NCBI RefSeq assembly: GCF_042680125.1 | Contig: NZ_JBHTNY010000029.1 | From: Robinsoniella peoriensis | GTDB taxonomy: Bacteria > Bacillota > Clostridia > Lachnospirales > Lachnospiraceae | DNA length: 64,000 nt | Direction: 5' to 3' (one strand) | Part shown: in pieces, positions 17,339-24,927 of the stretch | Layout: each line of letters opens with the position of its first letter | How positions within the stretch are numbered: position 1 is the stretch's first letter | Notes under the pieces: model-generated | The model's input: only the letters and a program-made list of their open reading frames with translations | The model's database searches: none | What the model was told of the DNA's origin: nothing | Translations under genes and position numbers: made by a program

Positions 17339-17739
17339 AAATGGCTGTCTTTGGCTGTTCCGCGATACCGGTCAATTGCATTACCAGTGCGATGCTCTAT
17401 TTCTATATCTTGTTCTTCATTCATCATTAAATCCTGAAAGTAGAGACTGCCTCTGGAATTACCTGAGCTCCCCATCATTTCACATACGATACACCCGCAT
17501 TTAGCTGCCTCATCCACATTTTGGTGTGTAAATGCACACATAGATCCTGTCTTTGCTTCATACAGCATCATCGCATTTGATCTAACTAAACCTTTTAGTG
17601 CACCGCCTGACCAGTAAGGCATACCGTTCATATCTCGTTGAATATAGCTGCAGCTATCTATATTTCCTTTTCCCCCACCAAAATGAAATGGTGAAGATAG
17701 TTTCATTTTTATATTCAATTCTATCTTTTTCATCTTCAC
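17287..17739 (-). CDS. Csx10-like RAMP protein, upstream part of a frameshifted gene
   Basis: A 150-codon frame coding for the N-terminal half of a RAMP domain: KLSSPFHFGGGKGNID, then PYWSGGALKGLVRS, a ribbon CGCIVCEMMGS, and HRTGNAIDRYRGTAKDSH. After that point the frame drifts into unrelated residues and stops, while the -1 frame continues the family pattern. One base missing from TTTT in CATTTATGG (about 17340) would account for it. Asp28 aligns with the Csm3 cleavage Asp. The GTG start overlaps the cas10 stop, with GGAGG six bases before it. With the downstream part, the product would be about 635 residues. Confidence 0.72.
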   Translation of the reverse strand: MKMKKIELNIKMKLSSPFHFGGGKGNIDSCSYIQRDMNGMPYWSGGALKGLVRSNAMMLYEAKTGSMCAFTHQNVDEAAKCGCIVCEMMGSSGNSRGSLYFQDLMMNEEQDIEIEHRTGNAIDRYRGTAKDSHLWLKLSMRLINLNYPVK

Positions 17740-19571
17740 CTTAAACCTCCCCCTCTCTGGTCATATAAGTCCAAAATATCATGCCAAGGTGTTACATATT
17801 CCTCATTCTCTGATTTTATAAACATAGCCGGGGCTTTTTCTGGTTTTTCTCCTTTCATCTTTCGAACAAGAGCACACTGTTTCTTTATCAGCTCATATTT
17901 ATTTTGACTGCTTCTGTTATTCCTAATCTTAGACATCACATAGTCAAAATATAAGGAAGCTTCTTCTCTCGTCATCTCTTTACACGCAGAATCTATATTA
18001 CGGAGTAAATGCATTGGCAATTTTCTAGCCAGTTCCAGCACCTCAAGAAACACTTCTGCCTCTTCTACCGCAAATGGCCGCAACGTCATGCGTACCCCTG
18101 GCTTAAACAGGGGATTCCTTTCATCCTTATAATTACGCAGAAAATCTAATTCAGCTGCCCATTGTCCATCACTATTTAACGAAAGAATATCAATTGCGCC
18201 GTGCATTTTTTTATCTTTCTTTGCATGAGATAATTGCTTTGCGCTTTTAAGCAGCTGCTCTGTGGCATCCTGCATATAGGTAAGCGGAGTATTGTAAGAA
18301 GCTATACTGATACCCGCCGAAATTGATAAGTGCACGCTACCTCCCAACTCCCTTTCAAATCCGGACTGATAATTTTTCTCCCACACTTCTTCAAATTTTC
18401 TAACCAGCATCGTGGCACAACTTAATGCGATTTGTGCTGGAAGTATAAGACAAATATCGTCACCTCCTACGGCAATAATTTCAAACCTGCCTTCCACTTC
18501 TTTCTCTACGTTTTGTTCCCCATATTTTAACGCATCAAAACATTTCATGGCTAATATGATTGAGTAATACAAGGCATCCTTCACGGTCTCATCCACCGCC
18601 TCAAAAAACACCCTTTCATCACAAATTCCCTGAATTTTAAATCCCATTCCACCTAAATTATTTACATCTGCATATAGTAATGCAATGTCTCCGTTTTCGT
18701 CCTGTAAATCATCAGTTGTCCTTATATTTTCATCAACATTAAGAATAATATCTGGCAGGTGCTCTTTCCCATAACTTTTACACGCATCCCTAAAATAGTT
18801 TCTTGCAAGGTAATCACCCTCCATTTCTTTGCGGGCACAACTTGGGCATAGTAAAAAGGAATCATTCTCTATATTTGCAATATATTTTGGAATCCGCAAT
18901 CTACATCGTTCACAGCGCATTTCCTGTCCAGAATACTGATTCAAATATTTATGTTTGCTAACATCAAGCACGAAACCATTCCTGATATCGATCAGATTAC
19001 TATCAAATTTTAGCATACGCCTTTCCATACATAAATCCGATATTTTCTTCCTGACCTCTATATACTTACTATTACATAGCAGATCATTTGCACTACAAGA
19101 AATGGTAACTGCCACATTATTGGCTGTTGGTGCATACTTCTCAAAACAATCTTCAATGTAAGAAGCTATCTCTGAACCACATCCCGATGGCATTATTATT
19201 AATATCTGTGAACCGCCTTGATAATAAATACACTCTTTTTTGTATTTCTTCTCCAAATACAGTGGAATATGTTTATTAAATATTTTGTTTAAATTCTGGC
19301 TGGCACCCCTCATTTGCCTGGGATTTCCACTTTCCATATAGTATTTCTTTATTGAATATGCGGTGCCATAGACAATGTCCAGTTGAAAATCATCTGACAA
19401 ACCTGTCCCATTTTCAAATTCTGCTGTTACTTCCCCTTCCTTAAAATGGGGATAGTATTTAACATAACGTAAAATATTATCTAATTGTATCTTTGCATTT
19501 TCTTTCTTATCAATATAGTTCATGCAAGTCCTCCCTACATACTTTGTATAATCCATTTTTATTTTCTTCAT
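17736..19571 (-). CDS. cas10: Cas10 family large subunit, cyclic oligoadenylate synthetase without HD nuclease domain
   Basis: A 611-residue Cas10/Cmr2-like protein. A degenerate first palm ends near YYQGGSQILIIMP (residue ~118). A four-Cys zinc finger uses C220, C223, C242 and C245. The second palm has YADVNNLGGMGF with Asp302 and an intact GGDD at residues 369-372. No HD-domain motif is present before the first palm, so it should lack target-activated DNase activity but keep the ability to make cyclic oligoadenylate. This combination is typical of type III-D-like systems. It is the first gene of the operon. A plain GGDEF diguanylate cyclase is ruled out by the zinc finger and the RAMP neighbours. 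Confidence 0.88.
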   Translation of the reverse strand: MKKIKMDYTKYVGRTCMNYIDKKENAKIQLDNILRYVKYYPHFKEGEVTAEFENGTGLSDDFQLDIVYGTAYSIKKYYMESGNPRQMRGASQNLNKIFNKHIPLYLEKKYKKECIYYQGGSQILIIMPSGCGSEIASYIEDCFEKYAPTANNVAVTISCSANDLLCNSKYIEVRKKISDLCMERRMLKFDSNLIDIRNGFVLDVSKHKYLNQYSGQEMRCERCRLRIPKYIANIENDSFLLCPSCARKEMEGDYLARNYFRDACKSYGKEHLPDIILNVDENIRTTDDLQDENGDIALLYADVNNLGGMGFKIQGICDERVFFEAVDETVKDALYYSIILAMKCFDALKYGEQNVEKEVEGRFEIIAVGGDDICLILPAQIALSCATMLVRKFEEVWEKNYQSGFERELGGSVHLSISAGISIASYNTPLTYMQDATEQLLKSAKQLSHAKKDKKMHGAIDILSLNSDGQWAAELDFLRNYKDERNPLFKPGVRMTLRPFAVEEAEVFLEVLELARKLPMHLLRNIDSACKEMTREEASLYFDYVMSKIRNNRSSQNKYELIKKQCALVRKMKGEKPEKAPAMFIKSENEEYVTPWHDILDLYDQRGGGLR

Positions 19572-19651
19572 TTTTCTCTTATACTACTAAGGTACCCCGC
19601 CTGGACAAATCAAGAACTTCACATTTAAAAGTAAGCTCTCTTTTTTTCCAT

Positions 19652-19680
19652 ATTATACCATCCGCCCTGTTCTTATGCAA
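19652..19680 (-). promoter_or_regulatory. Sigma-A promoter of the cas10 operon
   Basis: The minus strand reads TTGCAT, 17 bases, TATAAT, about 80 bases before the cas10 start. It lies just after the amidase gene terminator, so the operon has its own promoter. Confidence 0.75.
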
Positions 19681-19693
19681 GATAACACAAAAA

Positions 19694-19724
19694 TTCAGTG
19701 CCACATTTCGGGGCACTGAATCAA
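19694..19724 (-). terminator. Terminator of the N-acetylmuramoyl-L-alanine amidase gene
   Basis: On the minus strand ATTCAGTGCC pairs with GGCACTGAAT around a 9-base loop and is followed by a T-rich tract. It separates the amidase gene from the cas10 promoter. Confidence 0.8.
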
Positions 19725-19733
19725 ATATCCTCC

Positions 19734-20474
19734 CTATTCAAAACACTTCAAAACCCCATCACACACCGCCTGTGCCACTTTTTCCTGATATTCATCTGTA
19801 ACCAGCATAGCAGCCTCTGCCTGATTACTCAAAAACCCACACTCCACAATAACAGTTGGGCTCTTTGTCTTTTTCAGCAGATAGTAACTGTCATTGGCCT
19901 TGATCTCCCTTGCCCGGTCCACCGCCAGTCCCTGATTCAGCGCTTCCTGTATGTAAGCTGCGATCTTCTGCCCATCTGCAGACTGGGAATAATAAAATAC
20001 CTGAGGACCATGCACCGACTCGGCAGTATAACTGTTTTGATGGATGCTCACCGTAAATCTGGGGTTGGCGCTGTCAATTAGTTCACATCGTTTTCTCATA
20101 TCCTGCTGCTTCTTATTGGAAGCACCAGGATCATAAAGCCCATCCTGCGTTTCCCTGGTCATTACAACCGTAACTCCTTTATCTGTGAGGATTTTCTGAA
20201 TTTTCTTGGCTATTGCCAAATTCAGATCTTTCTCAAGCACTTTATTAATCCCAACCTTTCCAGGGTCATCTCCGCCGTGTCCGGGGTCCAGAACAATTAC
20301 TCTGTCCGAGCTCACCTGACTCCCACCAGGTTTACCAACCTCAGATTCAGCTGTTACTGCCGCACTTTTTGCCAGCCTGCTGTCAGCTGCCAGGCTTCCG
20401 CCCATACTTCCCAGGAAATAAGCACCTACCAGCACCAATATTCCCATTCCCAGTTCTATCATATTTTTTCTCAT
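19734..20474 (-). CDS. N-acetylmuramoyl-L-alanine amidase (CwlD-like)
   Basis: A 246-residue amidase_3 enzyme cleaving the bond between N-acetylmuramic acid and the stem peptide. An N-terminal signal/anchor helix (residues ~5-30) targets it outside the membrane. Zinc ligands are seen in VLDPGHGGDDPG, in the Glu of NKVLEKDLNL, and in SIHQNSY; the catalytic Glu is in VIVECGFLSNQ. Size and architecture match CwlD, needed for muramic-lactam formation in the spore cortex, though general amidases look alike. Confidence 0.85.
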   Translation of the reverse strand: MRKNMIELGMGILVLVGAYFLGSMGGSLAADSRLAKSAAVTAESEVGKPGGSQVSSDRVIVLDPGHGGDDPGKVGINKVLEKDLNLAIAKKIQKILTDKGVTVVMTRETQDGLYDPGASNKKQQDMRKRCELIDSANPRFTVSIHQNSYTAESVHGPQVFYYSQSADGQKIAAYIQEALNQGLAVDRAREIKANDSYYLLKKTKSPTVIVECGFLSNQAEAAMLVTDEYQEKVAQAVCDGVLKCFE

Positions 20475-20633
20475 AAAAATATCCCTGTCTCATACACTTA
20501 TTACCAGTATATGCGGCAGGGATATGCTACATTCTATGACTTCTCTATTTGTTTATAAAACTGTCCCATGGCTGAAGAACAGCTTTCTTTTTATTATAAT
20601 TCATTTTCGATATAACTTTACTGCATCCTTGCT

Positions 20634-22334
20634 TTAACTTACATATTTTAAAATAACGTCCCAGATGCTTGCTCTTTCAAATCCAAGCTTCCAGGCGGCG
20701 ATTCCACCCAGATTGTATTCTTTAACTAATTTAGCCTTTTCCTCAATGGACTTCTCATTCTCCAGCCAAATCTTATAGTTGTTGCCGTCACCACCGGTAA
20801 ACTCTGCATAATCCTGCATAGTTCCTTCGTCCCAGGCTGCCTCAACCCCATTATTTGCAAGAGACTCATCTGCCTGATCCATACCAATCGCTTCACTGGA
20901 CAACTCCGTAGAGCCGTTCTTATTTGTTGTGATCTTCCACAATCTGGTGTAAAAAGGAACTGCATTGATTACCTTCTCTGCAGGTACTTCAGCAATCGTC
21001 TCTGTAATTCCAGCCTTTACAAACGGCATGGATGCCACTGAGCCGGCTTCTTCAGAACCCACATAGTGCTCATCATAACCCATTATAATGACATAATCTG
21101 CTACAATACCCTGTTCTTTTCGGTTATAATGTGCCGTAAACGGCTTCGGAACCGGATCATCTATGGATAAAACAATTCCATTCTTGCGGCATTTTACTGA
21201 AAGTTCACGAATGAACTGAATATATCCGTCTGCAGCATCCTCCGGAATTGTCTCAAAATCCACATTAATTCCTTCAAAGCCATTTTGAATTGCGGATGCA
21301 ATCAGTTGATTTGTAATCTTTTCTCTGGACGCTGTAGAACTTAATACCTTTGTAGTATCCACCTGTTCACTGAAATTGTCAATTAATGCCCAGACTTCCA
21401 GATCGTTGGCATGTGCAGTTTTAACATAATCCGCGTCTGCCAGACTGGTGAGGTTTCCATCATTATCAGCAATAGAAAACCAGGTTGGTGAAATTACATT
21501 TACCCCTTTCAACTCTGCAATATCAGTTGCGAGAACTGCATTAGAGTCTTCGTTTGTCACCTGATGCCAGACCAGATTAATCTTATGATCCCTGGTAATG
21601 CTGGTATATACCGGTTCTTCAAAATCTCTGCTTGTCTCTTCTTCACGTGAATTTGCCAGACGCTTATTTTGTACGTAACCAATATACCCGTCTTTCGTCA
21701 TCACCTTGGTCCAGTCATCCATTACTTCCAGGACTGTTACCTGATCATTCTTCTTTACATCTGTCAGAACCGGACTTTTAATTCCGCCCTGATAACGGAC
21801 ACTTTCTGACTTCTTCAAATCTGCATAAGTAACTTTACCCCATTTATATGTAACAATCATGCGGCTTGGATCTTTTTCTATTTTATAATCCATATTCGTA
21901 TACTTCTGCACGAAATCAGCTGCCAGATATACCTTATCCCCATCTACTTTTACAATTTCATAATTTTCATTCTGTTTATTTGCTGAAACAGTATACTCTT
22001 TTTTCCCTGCCGGTATCGTTATGATATCCGTAGGTGTAGTATAGATACAGATATTGGCACTTGCATCCCAATAGAAACGGCTGTTTAAATAATTCTTAAC
22101 CGCTTCATAATCGATATACGCAGTATCACCAGATAAAAATCCCTTATATTCAACCACCTGATCCTGAAGGATCAGCGCCATTTCATTTTCATTTGTGATT
22201 CCAAAGTATTCTTCCACGCTCATCCTTTCATTAGTTGGCGTGTACTTCTCTACAACTTTTGTAGCTATACCAATTAAAGCAACGATCGCAATCATGACAA
22301 CTGCGGCTATAACCGGTACAATTTTTTTCTTCAT
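20634..22334 (-). CDS. GH18-family glycosidase with SH3 domain (spore-type, SleL/YaaH-like)
   Basis: A 566-residue protein with one N-terminal membrane segment (residues ~5-25). A copper-amine-oxidase-like/SH3b region follows up to ~230, including VTVLEVMDDWTKVMTKDGYIGYV. A GH18 barrel then spans ~245-560. The active-site strand reads FEGINVDFETIPE: the usual DxxDxDxE pattern is reduced to a final Glu with one Asp before it, as in YaaH-type N-acetylglucosaminidases. The likely role is peptidoglycan cleavage in cell wall or spore cortex. AGGAGGT precedes the start. Confidence 0.82.
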   Translation of the reverse strand: MKKKIVPVIAAVVMIAIVALIGIATKVVEKYTPTNERMSVEEYFGITNENEMALILQDQVVEYKGFLSGDTAYIDYEAVKNYLNSRFYWDASANICIYTTPTDIITIPAGKKEYTVSANKQNENYEIVKVDGDKVYLAADFVQKYTNMDYKIEKDPSRMIVTYKWGKVTYADLKKSESVRYQGGIKSPVLTDVKKNDQVTVLEVMDDWTKVMTKDGYIGYVQNKRLANSREEETSRDFEEPVYTSITRDHKINLVWHQVTNEDSNAVLATDIAELKGVNVISPTWFSIADNDGNLTSLADADYVKTAHANDLEVWALIDNFSEQVDTTKVLSSTASREKITNQLIASAIQNGFEGINVDFETIPEDAADGYIQFIRELSVKCRKNGIVLSIDDPVPKPFTAHYNRKEQGIVADYVIIMGYDEHYVGSEEAGSVASMPFVKAGITETIAEVPAEKVINAVPFYTRLWKITTNKNGSTELSSEAIGMDQADESLANNGVEAAWDEGTMQDYAEFTGGDGNNYKIWLENEKSIEEKAKLVKEYNLGGIAAWKLGFERASIWDVILKYVS

Positions 22335-22470
22335 TCATTGCACCTCCTGTTTTATTTATCTCTCCACCTGTCTAGTATAACACATTTTTACGATTCGTCA
22401 TTACATAAATCGACATTTTTTATACAATTACTGCCATTTGATTGCAAAGGGGGCCTTGTCTTCAACAGCG

Positions 22471-22710
22471 TTATATTTTATCGAACCCAATACCGTAAAT
22501 TTCATTACGGTCATTGCTGTAATAATCCCTCATATAATTATTTTCCTCTCTCGCTGTGCATGCTCTTGCGATGCTTTCGGGATCACTGGGCTTTCCGTCC
22601 AGCCACAGAGAAACCCCTGCCTCATCGTACCTTTCTAATTCCTGATACAGCAGAGCATTAAGCGGAACTTTCTTTTTACGCTTTTTATTTTTTTCTGGTT
22701 TCATCCTCAT
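22471..22710 (-). CDS. Small conserved hypothetical protein
   Basis: A 79-residue protein of unknown function with a very basic N-terminus (KPEKNKKRKKK) and an acidic, aromatic C-terminal half ending YMRDYYSNDRNEIYGIGFDKI-like. It has no membrane segment or catalytic motif. I believe similar short proteins occur in related gut Clostridia but cannot confirm it here. AGGAAG lies just upstream of the chosen ATG. It precedes the GH18 gene in the same orientation. Confidence 0.6.
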   Translation of the reverse strand: MRMKPEKNKKRKKKVPLNALLYQELERYDEAGVSLWLDGKPSDPESIARACTAREENNYMRDYYSNDRNEIYGIGFDKI

Positions 22711-23111
22711 CACTCACTTCCTAGACATCTGTACGCATCTGAAATTTCCTTAGGTGCATGTGATATATTATTTTCAAATGCGCAGGCTTTTTACAGCTTT
22801 CGTCTTTATAATATCAACTACATCTAAGAGAAAACAGGGACATAAATCCAGAGTTTATAGAATCATCTCAACAGGTGAATTCAATTTAACTTAATTGGAA
22901 AAATGCAATGAATTAATTGCTCGAAATCTGCGAAGAATATCGCTGATCAGATATATTGAAATATAGAATCAAAAAGAATATAAATATTTCCGGGCTACTC
23001 TCCCCTCCTTTTTATCTCTTTTTATGTCCTATATCTTCTCTTAACGTTTATTATATATAATAAGTTATGAAAAATCAAGTAATTTTTTTAAAAATTACTA
23101 ATTCTAGTGTA

Positions 23112-23140
23112 TTGACTTATATACAAAGATTGTTTATACT
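23112..23140 (+). promoter_or_regulatory. Promoter-like site upstream of mecA (distal)
   Basis: TTGACT, 17 bases, TATACT; a near-consensus sigma-A site about 240 bases before the mecA start, implying a long leader if used. Confidence 0.65.
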
Positions 23141-23246
23141 ATGGGTTACCCAGTAATGATATGATTTATCGCAGTTTTCACGTATTTGGGATCAGATGGG
23201 TATGGATGAAAATGTATAAAAAAGAAGAAATAAACCAGTGATTTAC

Positions 23247-23276
23247 TTTACATATTTGTATGTAACAGTATATAAT
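23247..23276 (+). promoter_or_regulatory. Promoter-like site upstream of mecA (proximal)
   Basis: TTTACA, 18 bases, TATAAT. The roughly 105-base leader after it contains the GC-rich patch CGCTTCGACC...GCGGCCGC, which may fold. Confidence 0.5.
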
Positions 23277-23388
23277 ATAAATATAAGAAGACATTAAGTT
23301 TTACAAGCGCTTCGACCTTGCGGCCGCTTTATCTGCCTGCAAGAATAACCCGATGTGTTCGTATCATATTTGGATAGGATGTGATTAT

Positions 23389-24147
23389 ATGAAGATAGAA
23401 AAAATCAACGACAATCAGATACGCTGTACGCTGACGAAGGAAGACCTTATTGATCGCGAATTAAAATTAAGCGAACTTGCCTATGGTACAGATAAAGCAA
23501 AATCTCTGTTTCGTGATATGATGCAGCAAGCTGCCTATGAGTTTGGATTTGAGGCAAATGACATTCCACTGATGATAGAGGCAATTCCAGTTTCCCAGGA
23601 TTCCATTATTCTCATTATTACAAAGGTAGAAGATCCGGAAGAACTGGATACAAGATTTGCAAAATTTGCTCCGACAGACGGCAGTGAAACAGTAGATGCC
23701 GCACCTGCTTCACCCTCAAAATTAGAAGGTGCGGACGATATTTTAAGTTTATTCAAGAAAATTCAGGAAGCTAAGAAGTCACTGAATGAAAAAACACCTG
23801 TAAGTACGAAGAAGAAATCTTCAAAGCAGGAGCCTGTATTAGATATACCATATAACCTGACAAAATTATACAAATTTCCCCAGCTGGATTCAGTAATACG
23901 GGTTGCCGGTGTTTTAAACGGAAGTTATAATGGTTATAACTCTCTTTACAAAGATGATCATGCGAAAACTTATCATCTGATCATCAGCAAATCTGACCAT
24001 ACACCGGAAGAATTTAATAAAATTTGTAATATTCTTTCAGAATATGGCATGAGCAGCAAATATTCCGCTGCAACAGAAGCATTTTATACGGAGCACATGG
24101 AACAGATTGTTGCAGAAGATGCATTGCAGAAACTAGCATTGCTTTAA
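23389..24147 (+). CDS. Adaptor protein MecA
   Basis: A 252-residue MecA-family adaptor that delivers substrates to the ClpC-ClpP protease. The N-terminal substrate-binding domain begins MKIEKINDNQIRCTLT and ends near residue 105. A variable Ser/Lys linker (~120-160) follows, then the C-terminal ClpC-binding domain (~170-252) starting YKFPQLDSVIRVAG. The start is chosen at MKIEKIN because the preceding in-frame residues are not family-like and GGATAGGATG lies just upstream. Confidence 0.88.
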   Translation: MKIEKINDNQIRCTLTKEDLIDRELKLSELAYGTDKAKSLFRDMMQQAAYEFGFEANDIPLMIEAIPVSQDSIILIITKVEDPEELDTRFAKFAPTDGSETVDAAPASPSKLEGADDILSLFKKIQEAKKSLNEKTPVSTKKKSSKQEPVLDIPYNLTKLYKFPQLDSVIRVAGVLNGSYNGYNSLYKDDHAKTYHLIISKSDHTPEEFNKICNILSEYGMSSKYSAATEAFYTEHMEQIVAEDALQKLALL

Positions 24148-24200
24148 AACCATCTGCAAATGCCTGTCAAGCAGGATTGCCCATCTACTTTTTAACAATC

Positions 24201-24228
24201 AAAAGCCGCATCGATCGATGCGGCTTTT
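24201..24228. terminator. Bidirectional terminator between mecA and the DUF1858 gene
   Basis: A perfect palindrome, AAAAGCCGCATCGA paired with its complement, flanked by an A-run and a T-run. It serves both convergent genes. Confidence 0.9.
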
Positions 24229-24240
24229 TTATGATTTCAT

Positions 24241-24450
24241 CTATTTACTTACGCTGTCCAGATATGCATTCAGTCTTGCTACTAAAACATCTGGTTCGAT
24301 TCCATGAACCATAGCTGCTTCTTCTAAAGATTCAGCCTGTGAAGACGGGCATCCAACGCAATGCATTCCACCTTCCATCAGCACAACAGGCATTTGGGGA
24401 TCTAATCCAATGATTTCGCCAATCAGCATGTCCTTTGTTACTTTTGCCAT
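24241..24450 (-). CDS. DUF1858 domain protein
   Basis: A 69-residue single-domain DUF1858 protein. The pattern is KDMLIGEIIGLDPQMPVVLM, then a GMHCVGCPSSQAES motif with a CxxC pair, then a short helix. The family is annotated as a redox-disulfide domain often found near hybrid-cluster proteins; the exact function is unclear. AGGAGG precedes the ATG of MAKVTKD; a longer upstream in-frame start lacks a site. Confidence 0.8.
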   Translation of the reverse strand: MAKVTKDMLIGEIIGLDPQMPVVLMEGGMHCVGCPSSQAESLEEAAMVHGIEPDVLVARLNAYLDSVSK

Positions 24451-24701
24451 GTCTATTACCTCCTTCGTCATTTCAGATGTCCCTTATTATAATACTTTTC
24501 TTTTTATTATGCAAGGAGTAATATTGATTTCGAAAAATCAACAAGAAACGTGTTCATAATTTATTCATTTGTCATTCAAAAAACCTTTACTTAACTAACA
24601 TTCTTTCTTCATTTCTATTGCATATAATAATATTATCAACAGGAACAAAAGACAACTTCTTAAGTATTAAGTTACTATTTTGAATAAACTTTTTCATAAT
24701 A

Positions 24702-24753
24702 ATGCCAGGTAGGACAGCTACCTGGCATCCTCCCTTTATAGGGAGTTTTTTTT
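24702..24753 (+). terminator. Plus-strand hairpin and intrinsic terminator with no upstream gene
   Basis: A perfect 11-bp stem (ATGCCAGGTAG/CTACCTGGCAT, loop GACAG) is followed at once by CTCCC-TTTATA-GGGAG and eight T. This is a proper plus-strand terminator, but the last plus-strand gene ended 550 bases earlier at its own terminator. A short untranslated RNA ending here is possible; a TATAAT lies at 24623-24628. The rest of the 477-base gap 24451-24927 shows nothing else. Confidence 0.55.
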
Positions 24754-24927
24754 GATAAAATATCAAAATAACCTGCTTAATTCAAGATTAACCCAAAGAT
24801 CATTTATTTTGCTTGGATTATCCTGTTATCAGCAGGCTATTTTTACATAAATAGTAAAACTTATATTAAATAACTTTTCTTTTCAATAAAAATAATTATT
24901 TGGGAGTGTGAGTACAAAATCTTCTTT

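Larger units (their letters stand above)
22711..23388. other. Gene-free 678-bp region upstream of mecA
   Basis: AT-rich apart from a GC-richer patch at about 23289-23340. No coding frame is supported. It carries two promoter-like sequences facing mecA, listed separately. Confidence 0.6.

Noticed and set aside
17736..19571. Cas10 read as a GGDEF diguanylate cyclase
   Set aside because: The motif is GGDD rather than GGDEF, there is a four-Cys zinc finger before the second palm, and RAMP genes follow directly.
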